From Clostridia bacterium (GTDB lineage Bacteria > Bacillota > Clostridia > Oscillospirales > CAG-272), in the NCBI GenBank assembly GCA_017407225.1, contig JAFQWY010000280.1, forward strand, positions 1 through 61,854: a DNA stretch of 61,854 nucleotides. The letters run 5' to 3'. The number at the start of each line of letters is the position of its first letter. The first letter of the stretch is position 1. A model generated the notes under the pieces. The model worked only from the letters and a program-made list of their open reading frames with translations. It did no database searches and was not told the origin of the DNA. Positions 26,469 to 35,888 of this stretch are shown here, piece after piece. Position numbers and translations under genes: made by a program.

Positions 26469-26510
26469 GTGCGTGACATATTGCGGATCAATCAGTGACA
26501 GAGGTTTGGC

Positions 26511-27023
26511 ATGAAAAACATTATTCTCATCGGCATGCCCGGATCGGGAAAAAGTACCCTCGGAATCCTGCTTGCCAAGAAAATCAACTACGGATACATC
26601 GACATCGACAGCGTAATCGTGGCGCAGGAAGGAAAGCTTCTGCCTGAGCTGATCGAGGAACTGGGAAATGAAGAGTTTCTGAATCTGGAAGCACGGGTCA
26701 ACCGTTCCCTCAACGTGCGGAGGTGCGTGATTGCCACCGGCGGCAGTGCTGTTTACCGGGGCGATATCATCGAAAAGATGAAGGAAAACGGTGTGGTGGT
26801 GTATCTGAAAATCTCCTATGAAGAAGTGGAGCGCAGGCTGGGAGACCTGAAGAAGCGCGGCGTTGTTCTGAAGAAAGGGTACACCCTGATGGATCTGTAC
26901 AAGGAACGTGCGCCTTTGTACGAAATGCACGCCGATTATATCGTGGAACTGGAGGACGGTTCCGTGGAGGAGAGCGCGGAAAAGATCCGGCAGACGGTTC
27001 TCTCCGAGCTTGACGACGACTGA
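26511..27023 (+). CDS. Shikimate kinase-like small-molecule kinase
   Basis: 170-residue P-loop kinase of the shikimate kinase fold. Walker A is GMPGSGKST (8-16) and the DxD motif is DID (31-33). The family's FRxxE shikimate-binding motif reads F56-L-N-L-E60, so the substrate arginine is replaced by leucine. The GGG loop reads GGS (77-79). These changes, and its place 22 bp before dgoD and away from aromatic biosynthesis genes, argue against shikimate as substrate. A sugar-acid or similar polyol kinase is the alternative I favour. The ribosome site is a weak AGAGG, and no signal peptide is present. Confidence 0.8.
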   Translation: MKNIILIGMPGSGKSTLGILLAKKINYGYIDIDSVIVAQEGKLLPELIEELGNEEFLNLEARVNRSLNVRRCVIATGGSAVYRGDIIEKMKENGVVVYLKISYEEVERRLGDLKKRGVVLKKGYTLMDLYKERAPLYEMHADYIVELEDGSVEESAEKIRQTVLSELDDD

Positions 27024-27045
27024 CCATACAGAGGGAGGTATTGCG

Positions 27046-28194
27046 ATGAAGATTACATATGTAAACACATATTTTGTCCGTCCCCGCTGGGGATTTGTGG
27101 AAATCGGAACCGATGAAGGTTATACCGGATGGGGTGAAGCCGTACTGGAAGGTCATGCGGCGGCGGTTCTGGCATCGGTGCAGGAAATGAAGGATTACCT
27201 CATCGGTCATGATCCCTCCCGGATCGAGGATCTGTGGGAAACCATGTACCGGGCGGGTTTCTACCGGGGCGGCGGTGTACTGATGAGTGCCATCTCCGGG
27301 ATCGATCAGGCACTGTGGGATATCAAAGGCAAGGTGTTCGGTGCGCCGGTGTATGAGCTGATCGGCGGCAGATGCCGTGACAGGGTGAAGGTGTACTCCT
27401 GGATCGGCGGCGACCGTCCTTCCGATGTGGGGGCGGCGGCCAAGGAAAAACAGAACGAAGGCTTTACCGCCGTCAAGATGAATGCCACGGAAGAACTGCA
27501 GATGATTGACACCTACGATAAGATTGATGCGGTTCTGGAGCGGGTTGCTGCAATCCGCGAGTCCTGCGGCAGGTATTTCGGCATTGCCATCGACTTCCAC
27601 GGACGGGTGCACAGGCCTATGGCGAAGGTTCTGGCGAAGAAGCTGGAGGAATTCGATCCCATGTTCATTGAAGAGCCGGTACTGTGCGAGAATATGGAAT
27701 GTTTCAAGGAAATTGCCGCAGGATGCAACATTCCCATCGCAACCGGTGAGCGGCTGTTCTCCAAGTACGATTTCAAGCGGCTTCTGGAGTGCGGCGGCGT
27801 GGACATCATTCAGCCGGATCTGTCCCATGCGGGCGGCATCACGGAAGTGAAGAAGATTGCGGCCATGGCGGAAGCGTATGATGTGGCACTGGCACCCCAC
27901 TGTCCCCTCGGCCCCATCGCGCTGAGTGCCTGCCTGAACGTGGACGCTGTCAGCTACAACGCGGTCATCCAGGAACAGAGTATCGGCATCCATTACAACG
28001 TGGGAAAGAGCGTGCTGGATTACGTCCGCAATCAGGATGACTTTGCGTTCACCGACGGGTATGTGGATCTTCCGAAGCTGCCCGGGCTGGGTGTGGACGT
28101 GAACCGGGAGCTTGTTATTGAAGAAAACAAAACCCCCCACAACTGGAAGAATCCTGTGTGGCATCATGCCGACGGATCCGTTGCGGAGTGGTAA
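27046..28194 (+). CDS. dgoD: D-galactonate dehydratase-like enzyme (mandelate racemase/enolase superfamily)
   Basis: Converts D-galactonate to 2-dehydro-3-deoxygalactonate in known family members. The 382-residue protein has the DgoD-type start ([20 protein letters not shown]) and the metal-binding glutamates in [10 protein letters not shown] and IATGERLFS. Downstream are [14 protein letters not shown] and the catalytic histidine in [12 protein letters not shown]. The start at 27046 follows GAGGGAGG, while the longer frame runs through the previous gene. Kinase and aldolase genes for the product (dgoK, dgoA) are not seen, but the upstream kinase-like protein could fill one step. A terminator ends the operon. 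Confidence 0.88.
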   Translation: MKITYVNTYFVRPRWGFVEIGTDEGYTGWGEAVLEGHAAAVLASVQEMKDYLIGHDPSRIEDLWETMYRAGFYRGGGVLMSAISGIDQALWDIKGKVFGAPVYELIGGRCRDRVKVYSWIGGDRPSDVGAAAKEKQNEGFTAVKMNATEELQMIDTYDKIDAVLERVAAIRESCGRYFGIAIDFHGRVHRPMAKVLAKKLEEFDPMFIEEPVLCENMECFKEIAAGCNIPIATGERLFSKYDFKRLLECGGVDIIQPDLSHAGGITEVKKIAAMAEAYDVALAPHCPLGPIALSACLNVDAVSYNAVIQEQSIGIHYNVGKSVLDYVRNQDDFAFTDGYVDLPKLPGLGVDVNRELVIEENKTPHNWKNPVWHHADGSVAEW

Positions 28195-28208
28195 TCAACT
28201 GAATCACG

Positions 28209-28250
28209 CAAAAATCTCACCGGACCCCAGTCCGATGAGATTTTTGTTTT
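28209..28250 (+). terminator. Intrinsic terminator after dgoD
   Basis: AAAAATCTCA (28210-28219) / TGAGATTTTT (28236-28245), with an inner GGAC/GTCC pairing, followed by T-rich sequence. Confidence 0.9.
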
Positions 28251-28320
28251 ATGGAATAAGAAGATCAGAAGACCAACGGGATCCGGATGCAGATTTTTGT
28301 GAAAAACAGCAAAATATACC

Positions 28321-28349
28321 TTGCGCACGGATGAAAAATATGCTATACT
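28321..28349 (+). promoter_or_regulatory. Promoter of the 28389-32629 operon
   Basis: TTGCGC (28321-28326), 17-bp spacer, TATACT (28344-28349), 40 bp before the first start codon. Confidence 0.65.
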
Positions 28350-28388
28350 GCTGACAGATACCAACGGATGCAGCAGGAGGAACAAAAT

Positions 28389-29141
28389 ATGAAGCTGGCA
28401 CTGCAGATATATACCCTCAGATCCTATCTGGACGCGGAACATATTGCCGGGACTCTGCGGAAGACAAAAGAAATGGGCTACGACGGTGTTGAATGGCCGG
28501 GACTGATGGGATATGAACCGCGGGAACTGGCGAAAATCACCCGGGATGCCGGACTGGAGTTCTTTTCGGTACATATCAGCATCAATGATGTCATCGCCTG
28601 TGACACGGAACTGATGGACCGGATGGCGGCGGAAGGTGTGAAATGGCTGCCGATCGGATGGCTGGCGGAAGAACGTCTTGCCGGCGGTGAGCTGTTTGAG
28701 GAAACCTGTGCTCTGATCCGGGCATACAGCCGGGAAGCTGCAGTACGGGGGATGCGTGTACTGTACCACAACCACGACTTTGATCTGAAGCGGATCGGAG
28801 ATACCACAGGACTGGACGAGTTGTACGCGGCCCTGGACGGAGATACTCTCGGCGCGGAACCGGATACCTGCTGGCTCTATTCCGGCGGCGTGGATCCTGC
28901 GGAGTATCTCAGAAAATATGGGGATCGCGCACCGGTCATTCATCTGAAAGACTGTGTGGAAGCCGGCGGACGCAGCGGATACAAACCGGTCGGTTCCGGT
29001 GTACTGGATTGGAACGGAATTCTGAAGGAATGCACAAAGGCACAATGGCTCTGCGTGGAACAGGATGAACCGTCCGACGGACTGGATGCATTCCGGTGCG
29101 CCGCAATGAGTGCGGAATTCCTGAAGCCCCGGCTGGCATAA
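28389..29141 (+). CDS. Sugar phosphate isomerase/epimerase-like TIM barrel protein
   Basis: 250-residue xylose-isomerase-like barrel of the IolE/hydroxypyruvate isomerase type. The metal or catalytic strands are recognisable: LYHNHDFDLK (His/Asp), LGAEPDTCWL, APVIHLKDC (His) and LCVEQDE near the C-terminus. The ATG at 28389 follows AGGAGG by nine bases. It starts a four-gene operon and lies 26 bp before a second member of the same superfamily. Proteins of this type act as epimerases, dehydratases (inosose) or C-glycoside lyases. The reaction is not determinable from sequence. Confidence 0.85.
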   Translation: MKLALQIYTLRSYLDAEHIAGTLRKTKEMGYDGVEWPGLMGYEPRELAKITRDAGLEFFSVHISINDVIACDTELMDRMAAEGVKWLPIGWLAEERLAGGELFEETCALIRAYSREAAVRGMRVLYHNHDFDLKRIGDTTGLDELYAALDGDTLGAEPDTCWLYSGGVDPAEYLRKYGDRAPVIHLKDCVEAGGRSGYKPVGSGVLDWNGILKECTKAQWLCVEQDEPSDGLDAFRCAAMSAEFLKPRLA

Positions 29142-29167
29142 GGACTCATAGCAGAAAGGAAAACGGT

Positions 29168-30082
29168 ATGAAAATTGCAACGACAATCGGGGAAGTGTAT
29201 GCTTACACCGCATCCTGTGCGGAAGCGGTGAGGCTGTATGAGGGAACCGGATTCCGGTATCTGGACTTCAGCTTCTACAATGCCAACAAACCGGGCTCCG
29301 GATTCCTGACCGATCAGTGGCTCGGGATGGTTGAAGAAGCCGGGGAAGCGGCCGCATCTCTGGGATTCGCTTTTGTTCAGGCACATTCGCCCAACTACAA
29401 TCCCTACCATGATCCGGACGATACCGCGTATCATGAGGCCGGAATTCTGGCGACGAAGCGTTCCGTTGAGGCCTGCGGAAGACTGGGAATTCCCAATATC
29501 GTGGTGCATACGGCTTACGGACCCCAGTGCCTGTATCCGGAGGACAAAGAAAAGTATTTTGAAACCAATATGCCGTTCATCCGCTCTCTCTTTCCGGAAA
29601 TGGAAAAGTGGAATGTGCGGCTGTGTATTGAGAACAGCGCAGAAGGCAACATGGGAAGAAATTATTTCTTCATGACTGCCGAAGACATGAATGATTTCAT
29701 TGACTATGCCGGTCATCCTCTGATCGGTGCGTGCTGGGATACCGGACACGGAAATATGCGCGGAACCGATCCCTACCGTGAGCTGGTAACGCTGGGCAAG
29801 AATCTTCATGCCGTCCATTTTCAGGACAACGGAGGCGTGCGTGACGAACATATTGCACCGTTTTTCGGATGTCTGGATGTGGATGCCGTGATGCGGGGGC
29901 TGATTGATGCAGGGTATACCGGACCGCTGACCTTTGAGTCCGACAACTTCTGCGGATACCGGAAGAACCGCGGGAACGGAGTACTGCAGTATCCGCCGGT
30001 CAGAGTAAAAAAGGCAGCACTTACCCTGCTTCACGAGATCGGTGCCGCCTGTCTGGAAGCGTACGGAATTGAGGAAAACTGA
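29168..30082 (+). CDS. Second sugar phosphate isomerase/epimerase-like TIM barrel protein
   Basis: 304-residue barrel protein distinct from its upstream neighbour. Metal-site motifs include CIENSAEGNMG (Glu), GACWDTGHGNMRG (Asp, His), LHAVHFQDN (His) and LTFESDNF near the end. The start at 29168 has AAAGGA upstream; the longer frame overlaps the previous gene and is unlikely. No signal peptide is present. Two such barrels in tandem suggest either consecutive epimerisation steps or a two-component lyase. Confidence 0.85.
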   Translation: MKIATTIGEVYAYTASCAEAVRLYEGTGFRYLDFSFYNANKPGSGFLTDQWLGMVEEAGEAAASLGFAFVQAHSPNYNPYHDPDDTAYHEAGILATKRSVEACGRLGIPNIVVHTAYGPQCLYPEDKEKYFETNMPFIRSLFPEMEKWNVRLCIENSAEGNMGRNYFFMTAEDMNDFIDYAGHPLIGACWDTGHGNMRGTDPYRELVTLGKNLHAVHFQDNGGVRDEHIAPFFGCLDVDAVMRGLIDAGYTGPLTFESDNFCGYRKNRGNGVLQYPPVRVKKAALTLLHEIGAACLEAYGIEEN

Positions 30083-30110
30083 AAATACTGTCTTCAAAGG
30101 AGAACAGACC

Positions 30111-31415
30111 ATGTCAAAGAATGTTTTCATGGCAGGTGCGGCAAGGGCGGATATCACCCCTCCGGTCGGTACGCTGCTGTACGGATACAATCCCCATCAG
30201 GAGAGCACCTCCGTTCACGATCCTCTGACTGTTACGGTGCTTGCCCTGCGTCAGGGAGAAGAAAAGGCCATGCTGGTATCGGTTACCGTCGGGGATTTTC
30301 AGACGGAGCTGTGCAATGAAATCCGCGGCAGAATGAGTGAGGTCAGCGGAGTTCCGCAGGGCAGAATCGTAATCGCGGCAACGCATACCCACTCCGCACC
30401 AAATGTAGCCGGGATGGAAGGCTGGGGCGATGTCGACCGTCCCTATGTGGACAGCATTATGCTTCCTGCCATGCTCAGAGCTGCGGAAGAGGCGGTCGGA
30501 GCACTGCAGCCGGCGGAGTATGCCGTGGGGGTAACGGAATCCCGGGTTGGCATCAACCGGCGTCAGCAGATGGAAAACGGATCCATCGCACTGGGACAGA
30601 ATCCGTGGGGCTGCTATGACCCCTTCATGACCTGTGTTGCCGTACGGAACGCGGAAACCAAAAAGGGAATTCTCAACATCATCCATTACGGATGTCACGG
30701 AACCGCGGCAGGATGCAACCGGGAGATTTCCAGAGACTGGTCCGGCATCATGACGGATCGTCTGGAGACGGAAACCGGCGTAATGACAGCCTACTGGAAC
30801 GGCGCCCAGGGTGATGTGGGTCCCAGACTGACCAACGGTAAAACGGTCGGTGATATCCGGCACGTGGAAGAACTGGGCGGCGCGGCGGCAATGGATGCGA
30901 GCCGGGCATATGCGGCAAGAGGAATGTATGTGCCGGGGGATCTGCGTGTGTTTGAAGGAGAGGTTGCCATTCCCTATAAGCCTCTGCTGCCTTTGGATGA
31001 AGTTAACGCCAGACTGAGTTCCTACGGAAATCCGGATGCCCTGATCAATATCCAGAAGCTGGAATACGCGCACTACAGGGCAATCAAAGACGTATACGAT
31101 GCCGGGGTTCCCGGGCATGATACCCATTACCGGATTCCCCAGACAATCATTTCCATCGGCGAAGCTGCTTTCGTCCCCTATCCCTTTGAGATTTTCTCGG
31201 AAATTTCACTGCGGCTCCGTCATCATTCGCCCATCCGCTACACCCTTGCACTGTCAAACGCAAACGGCTACAACGCATACCTTCCCACGGAAGATCAGAT
31301 AGTCCGCGGCGGTTATGAAATTCTCTGTTTCCTCTATTCCGGCGCATATACTCTGGTCAATCATGCCGATCAGATTCTGCTTGACGAAAACCTGCGGATT
31401 CTTCGCGGCGAATAA
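30111..31415 (+). CDS. Neutral/alkaline ceramidase-like hydrolase
   Basis: 434-residue protein similar to the N-terminal catalytic domain of neutral/alkaline non-lysosomal ceramidases. The family start ARADITPPVGTLLYGY is followed by the zinc motif AATHTHSAPN (H92, H94) and by NIIHYGCHGTAAG. The usual secretion signal and C-terminal domain are missing, so it is probably cytoplasmic and unlikely to act on membrane sphingolipid. In this operon an amide- or amino-sugar-like substrate is more plausible. ATG at 30111 follows AAAGGAGAA. It lies 28 bp downstream of the previous gene. Confidence 0.85.
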   Translation: MSKNVFMAGAARADITPPVGTLLYGYNPHQESTSVHDPLTVTVLALRQGEEKAMLVSVTVGDFQTELCNEIRGRMSEVSGVPQGRIVIAATHTHSAPNVAGMEGWGDVDRPYVDSIMLPAMLRAAEEAVGALQPAEYAVGVTESRVGINRRQQMENGSIALGQNPWGCYDPFMTCVAVRNAETKKGILNIIHYGCHGTAAGCNREISRDWSGIMTDRLETETGVMTAYWNGAQGDVGPRLTNGKTVGDIRHVEELGGAAAMDASRAYAARGMYVPGDLRVFEGEVAIPYKPLLPLDEVNARLSSYGNPDALINIQKLEYAHYRAIKDVYDAGVPGHDTHYRIPQTIISIGEAAFVPYPFEIFSEISLRLRHHSPIRYTLALSNANGYNAYLPTEDQIVRGGYEILCFLYSGAYTLVNHADQILLDENLRILRGE

Positions 31416-31456
31416 ACGGAACCATCATCTGAATTCAGTATAAAAGGAGAACTGTT

Positions 31457-32629
31457 ATGTATAGAATCGGACAGGAAGAAATCGATGCCGTCGGCCGGAC
31501 TCTGATGAGCAGGGACTTTTTCAAAATCAACGGCAGCGGCAGGGAAGTTCTGCACTTTGAAGAAGAATGGAAGCAGACTGTTTCCGCGGATTATGTTCTG
31601 ACCATGACCTCCGGCTTCGGTGCACTGACTTCCGCACTGATCGGCATGGGAGTCGGCCCCGGCGATGAAGTAATCGTCCCCGGATATACCTATATTGCGT
31701 CAGCACTGGCTGTGACTGCGGTGGGCGCCATTCCGGTGATTGCCGAAATCAACGGCACCATGACGCTGGATCCCGAAGATGTGGAAAAGAAAATCTCCCC
31801 GGCTACCAAGGTTATCATGCCCGTACACATCCAGGGATTTCCCTCCGATATGGATGCCCTGAAAGAAATTGCCGACAGACACGGTCTGCGGATTCTGGAA
31901 GATGCGTGCCAGGCAGACGGCGGAATGTACAAGGGACAGTATCTCGGTGCCATCGGGGATGCCGGAGCGTATTCTTTTAATTACTACAAGGTAATCACTG
32001 CCGGTGAGGGCGGTGCTCTTGCTACCAGCGACAGAACCATCTACGAACGTGCCCTCATTTACCACGATGCCAGTGCGGTTGCATTTTTCGGGGATCAGCT
32101 GGACGGAATCAGTCAGCCCCTGTTCGGCGGTACGGAATTCCGTATATCCGATGTCACCGGAGCCATCCTGCGTGAGCAGCTGAAACGGATGCCGTCCCTC
32201 CTTGCCGATCTGCGGAAAAACCGGAATGCACTTGCCGCTCTGGTCTGCGGAGAGGGAAAGGCAAAGCAGGCGCCTTCCAATGACATTGACGGGGACTGCG
32301 GAACCACACTGGCACTTCGGTTTGATACGGAAGAAGAGTGCAGGGCATATGTTGAAAAATGTGCGGCAGGCGGTGTGGGGCTGACCATCCCGATCAATAC
32401 CGGCAAGCACGTTTACACCAACTGGACCCAGATCATGGAAAAACGCGGAGCACTGCATCCGGCGATGGATCCGTTCAAGATGGAAGCCAACCGCGGTCTG
32501 CAGATGGATTACACCATGGATATGTGTCCGAATACGCTGGATCTTCTGAAGCGGACAGCCTATGTGGGCATCAATCCCGACTGGGACGAAGCGGCTGTTC
32601 AGCGGATTGCGGAAATCATGAACCGGTGA
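31457..32629 (+). CDS. DegT/DnrJ/EryC1/StrS-family PLP aminotransferase
   Basis: 390-residue enzyme that transaminates keto sugars or cyclitols with pyridoxal phosphate. The PLP lysine is K178 in NYYKVITAGEGG, the cofactor aspartate is D149 in LEDACQADGG, and the phosphate-binding loop region is MTSGFGALTSAL. An AAAGGAGAA ribosome site precedes the ATG, 41 bp after the ceramidase-like gene. Being last in an operon with two isomerase-like barrels, it may remove or install an amino group on a sugar. Use in catabolism of an amino-sugar is an inference. Confidence 0.92.
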   Translation: MYRIGQEEIDAVGRTLMSRDFFKINGSGREVLHFEEEWKQTVSADYVLTMTSGFGALTSALIGMGVGPGDEVIVPGYTYIASALAVTAVGAIPVIAEINGTMTLDPEDVEKKISPATKVIMPVHIQGFPSDMDALKEIADRHGLRILEDACQADGGMYKGQYLGAIGDAGAYSFNYYKVITAGEGGALATSDRTIYERALIYHDASAVAFFGDQLDGISQPLFGGTEFRISDVTGAILREQLKRMPSLLADLRKNRNALAALVCGEGKAKQAPSNDIDGDCGTTLALRFDTEEECRAYVEKCAAGGVGLTIPINTGKHVYTNWTQIMEKRGALHPAMDPFKMEANRGLQMDYTMDMCPNTLDLLKRTAYVGINPDWDEAAVQRIAEIMNR

Positions 32630-32664
32630 CGCGTCTCCCGGTTACATAATCATTTCAAACAGCA

Positions 32665-32722
32665 AAAGGGCCTGCTGTCTGCCGTGTGAATCAGACCACA
32701 CAGTGCAGGCGGCAAGCCCTTT
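32665..32722. terminator. Long hairpin between convergent genes
   Basis: Outer arms AAAGGGC (32665-32671) and GCCCTTT (32716-32722), with further pairing inside (CTGC/GCAG, CTGCCG/CGGC-like). The T-run is better on the minus strand, so it may mainly serve the 32761 gene. Confidence 0.65.
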
Positions 32723-32760
32723 GAGTTTACTGCTGCAGCGTCAGACGGGACGTCGGCGGA

Positions 32761-33783
32761 TCATTCCGGCGTGTTTCCGTACCGCAGGCATTCGTCCAGA
32801 AATGCTTCGATGTTTTCGATCGGTGTTCCGCCCACAATTCCGTTTCCGGCTGCGTACAGAAAACCTCCTTCGGGGGAATCAAAGGTATCACGCATCAGAC
32901 GTACTTCACGGCGTACATCCTCGGGAGTGCCGTTGATGAGCGTATTCTGCACATCCATACCCACCCAGAACGCGATTTTTCCTTTCCAGCGCGCTGCCGT
33001 TTCGTTCCAGTCCATGGTGTGCTTCTGGATCGGGTGGAGGACGGACAATCCGCATTCAATCAGATCACCGATGATTTCCGTAATGTTGCCGCAGGTATGC
33101 AGCCATACGTCCACATCGTGATTCCGTGCCATACCCCAGGTTTCCGCATAATAGGGCTTGATGAATTCCCGGAAGGTAGCCGGGCTCATCATGAGGGATT
33201 TCTGTCCGCCCAGGTCATCGCTGATCATGTATCCGTCCGGCTTGAGTTCCCGGATGGCGCGGAGGAGCAGCTTGTTTTCCGTATCTGCCACAGCCCGGTG
33301 CAGGGCATGAACTTCATCCGGATAGTCGTAGTAATCCATCAGCAGGTTTTCCATGCCCCGGAAGTTCCAGATCCGTTCATACATCAGCGACCAGTGATGG
33401 ATGAGAACATATTTCCCTTCGGCATGAGCGGCATCGGCAATCTGTTTTGCATGATCGAAAAGATGGGGAGCATCGGTATCCGGAAGTTCGCTGAGAAGCG
33501 CCGGAAGATCGTCCCAGTCGGGCAGTGCGGCATTGGCATCCAGTCCCACTTTGGCCGAACGGTCAACCTTCGGCAGTCTCCAGTAAAATCCGTCATCGCG
33601 TTCGGAAAACGATGCGGTGGGGAAGGGGACCACGACAATATCTTCTTCGTATCTGTCAAACCGCTCAAGTTCGTTTCCGTACTGTTCCCACAGACCTTCT
33701 CCCCACCATTTGGTGAAGGCGCGTGGAGGACGGGGCGGATGATTGAAATAGATGGCGGCTCTTACTTCATCGCGGGTCAGCAT
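32761..33783 (-). CDS. Uroporphyrinogen decarboxylase-like (UroD/MtaA fold) protein
   Basis: 340-residue protein of the UroD-like TIM barrel superfamily. Recognisable stretches are DGYMISDDLGGQKSLMMSP, the strand DVWLHTCGNI and VGMDVQNTLINGTPEDV. The HxC-type zinc region is present as HTCG, but the downstream cysteine that completes the zinc site in MtaA/CmuA methyltransferases is replaced in the AAGNGIVGGTP loop. No haem-synthesis or corrinoid protein genes are nearby, so neither uroporphyrinogen decarboxylation nor methyl transfer is well supported. Monocistronic with its own promoter. Confidence 0.82.
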   Translation of the reverse strand: MLTRDEVRAAIYFNHPPRPPRAFTKWWGEGLWEQYGNELERFDRYEEDIVVVPFPTASFSERDDGFYWRLPKVDRSAKVGLDANAALPDWDDLPALLSELPDTDAPHLFDHAKQIADAAHAEGKYVLIHHWSLMYERIWNFRGMENLLMDYYDYPDEVHALHRAVADTENKLLLRAIRELKPDGYMISDDLGGQKSLMMSPATFREFIKPYYAETWGMARNHDVDVWLHTCGNITEIIGDLIECGLSVLHPIQKHTMDWNETAARWKGKIAFWVGMDVQNTLINGTPEDVRREVRLMRDTFDSPEGGFLYAAGNGIVGGTPIENIEAFLDECLRYGNTPE

Positions 33784-33821
33784 GATATACCTCCTGTACG
33801 GGTATCGGATAGGTTGTATTT

Positions 33822-33850
33822 ATTATATCGGAACCCTGCCGCTTTGTCAA
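33822..33850 (-). promoter_or_regulatory. Promoter of the 32761 UroD-like gene
   Basis: Minus strand TTGACA (33850-33845), 17-bp spacer, TATAAT (33827-33822): perfect consensus. Confidence 0.9.
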
Positions 33851-33988
33851 CAGGCTTTCCGGACCGTTTTGGCGGAAGTGGAAAAATTCTGACTGCCGGA
33901 TCACCGGACAAGAGGCGGATTTTTACAAATAACACAAATTTTGTCCGGAATTACAAGGTGATTGTCCTGCCGGCACCCAAAAGAAACC

Positions 33989-34017
33989 TTGTCATAAACA
34001 GCATTTTATGGTATACT
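33989..34017 (+). promoter_or_regulatory. Promoter of the first GH51 gene
   Basis: TTGTCA (33989-33994), 17-bp spacer, TATACT (34012-34017). Confidence 0.75.
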
Positions 34018-34051
34018 GAAATCAATCATAATTGAATTGGAGGCAACAAGG

Positions 34052-35521
34052 ATGCAGAAATATCTCATCAATCCCAACCAGAAGATCAGTAAAATCAACA
34101 GAGACATCTACGGCTGTTTCAGCGAGCATCTCGGACGATGCATCTATGAAGGTATGTTCGTAGGCGAAGATTCCCCCATTCCCAACGTAAACGGAATGCG
34201 GAAGGATATCATCGATGCTCTGCGCGAAATGGGCATTCCCGTACTTCGCTGGCCCGGCGGATGCTTTGCCGATGAATATCACTGGAAAGACGGGATCGGT
34301 CCCAAAGAAAGCCGCAAGAAAATGATCAATACCCACTGGGGCGGTGTTGTGGAAGACAATTCTTTCGGTACCCACGAGTTCTTTGAAGCCTGCCGTCAGC
34401 TCGGCTGTGATGCCTACATCTGCGGCAATGTCGGTTCCGGTACCGTACAGGAAATGAGCGAATGGGTGGAATACATGACCTCCGATGCGGTATCTCCCAT
34501 GGCAAATCTGCGCCGTGAAAATGGTCATGACAAACCCTGGAGACTGAAATATTTCGGAGTGGGCAACGAAAACTGGGGCTGCGGCGGCAATATGACCCCC
34601 GAATTCTACGCCGATCAGTACAGACGCTACGCTACCTATGTCCGTACCTACGACTGGAACAACCGGGCACAGAAGATTGCCTGCGGTCCCAACGGTGCCG
34701 ACTACAACTGGACGGATGTGCTCATGAAGAAGGCGGGACGTCAGATGGATGGCCTCTCCCTCCATTACTATACCGTCATGGGTTCCTGGCATAAGAAGGG
34801 CAAGGCTCTGGAATTCACGGATGACGAATACTACATCACCATCGACAAGGCTTACTTCATGGAAGAGCTTGTACGCCGCCACGGTGAACTCATGAACCGC
34901 TACGACCCTGAAAAGAGAGTGGGCATCATCGTGGACGAATGGGGCATCTGGCACGACGTGGAAGAAGGAACCAATCCCGGCTTCCTGTATCAGCAGAATA
35001 CCCTCCGTGACGCCATGGTAGCAGGTCTTACCTTCAACATTTTCAACAAGCACAGCGACCGTGTGAGAATGGCAAACATCGCGCAGACCATCAACGTGCT
35101 GCAGTCCGTTGCACTGACCGACGGCGAAGAGATGATTCTGACTCCCACCTACTATGTATTCCGGATGTACAAAGATCATCACGAAAATACCCTGCTGGGA
35201 TCCTATCTGACCACACCCAATCTTGCCGACAAGAAGGCTCCCCAGCTGACCGAAAGCGCATCCATCAAGGAGGACGGCACCATCGTTGCCACCATCGTCA
35301 ATACCTCCCTCAGCGATGCAGCCGAAATCCACTGCCAGATCGCGGATACTCAGGTCAGCGGTGTTGCTGCGGAAATTCTCACCGGCGAAGTGCACGCACA
35401 TAACGATTTTGAGAATAAGAACGTGGTTTCCTCCTGCGAATTCAGCGACTTCGAAGTTACCGCAGACGGATTCAAAACCACCGTTCCTCCGTGCTCCGTT
35501 GTCAAATTCCTGATTAAATAA
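34052..35521 (+). CDS. abfA: Alpha-L-arabinofuranosidase, GH51
   Basis: 489-residue retaining enzyme that releases terminal L-arabinofuranose from arabinoxylan or arabinan oligosaccharides. The family start [20 protein letters not shown] is followed by [18 protein letters not shown]. The acid/base is E173 (GNENW) and the nucleophile is E296 (VDEWGIWH). There is no signal peptide, so it acts on imported oligosaccharides. ATG at 34052 is preferred; a TTG at 34037 lies within the ribosome site. It is the first gene of a probable operon with a Cys-rich small protein and an SGNH esterase. Confidence 0.95.
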   Translation: MQKYLINPNQKISKINRDIYGCFSEHLGRCIYEGMFVGEDSPIPNVNGMRKDIIDALREMGIPVLRWPGGCFADEYHWKDGIGPKESRKKMINTHWGGVVEDNSFGTHEFFEACRQLGCDAYICGNVGSGTVQEMSEWVEYMTSDAVSPMANLRRENGHDKPWRLKYFGVGNENWGCGGNMTPEFYADQYRRYATYVRTYDWNNRAQKIACGPNGADYNWTDVLMKKAGRQMDGLSLHYYTVMGSWHKKGKALEFTDDEYYITIDKAYFMEELVRRHGELMNRYDPEKRVGIIVDEWGIWHDVEEGTNPGFLYQQNTLRDAMVAGLTFNIFNKHSDRVRMANIAQTINVLQSVALTDGEEMILTPTYYVFRMYKDHHENTLLGSYLTTPNLADKKAPQLTESASIKEDGTIVATIVNTSLSDAAEIHCQIADTQVSGVAAEILTGEVHAHNDFENKNVVSSCEFSDFEVTADGFKTTVPPCSVVKFLIK

Positions 35522-35522
35522 A

Positions 35523-35774
35523 ATGAAGGACTGCAAACGCTGCCTTCTTCGGGAATCGGCGGAAAACGACACCTTTGAGGCCGTCCGTTCAAAGATCGAT
35601 CTGCTGTCCGAAGCGGAAAAAGCAGAGGATGATCTGTATCGGAAGCGTCTGGAAGCCTGCCGTACCTGCGACCACCTGATTTCCGGTATCTGTATGAAAT
35701 GCGGATGCTATGTTGAATTCCGGGCGGCATTCCGGAAAATGAAATGTCCCAATGCCGCAGACCGGAAATGGTAA
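35523..35774 (+). CDS. Small cysteine-rich protein (DUF6171-like)
   Basis: 83-residue protein starting two bases after the GH51 stop codon. Three cysteine pairs (CKRC near the start, CRTC and CMKCGCY in the middle) suggest a zinc-ribbon-like fold, separated by an acidic helix (KIDLLSEAEKAEDDLYRKR). It resembles the small DUF6171 proteins of Clostridia. No visible ribosome site beyond coupling to the upstream gene. The function is unknown; it might be a phage-derived or regulatory zinc protein. Confidence 0.75.
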   Translation: MKDCKRCLLRESAENDTFEAVRSKIDLLSEAEKAEDDLYRKRLEACRTCDHLISGICMKCGCYVEFRAAFRKMKCPNAADRKW

Positions 35775-35888
35775 AACCGACCGGAAAGAAATCTCATGCC
35801 TTCATGGTTTTATGACCGTGGAGGCATGATCTGCCTGTACGGTGATTTTTTGACCGGACTGTCGGGAATTTCAGAAAAGGAGAAAAAC

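Noticed and set aside
25371-27068. 565-codon minus-strand open frame over the SGNH and kinase genes
   Set aside because: It spans two well-supported plus-strand genes and their spacer, without a start signal.
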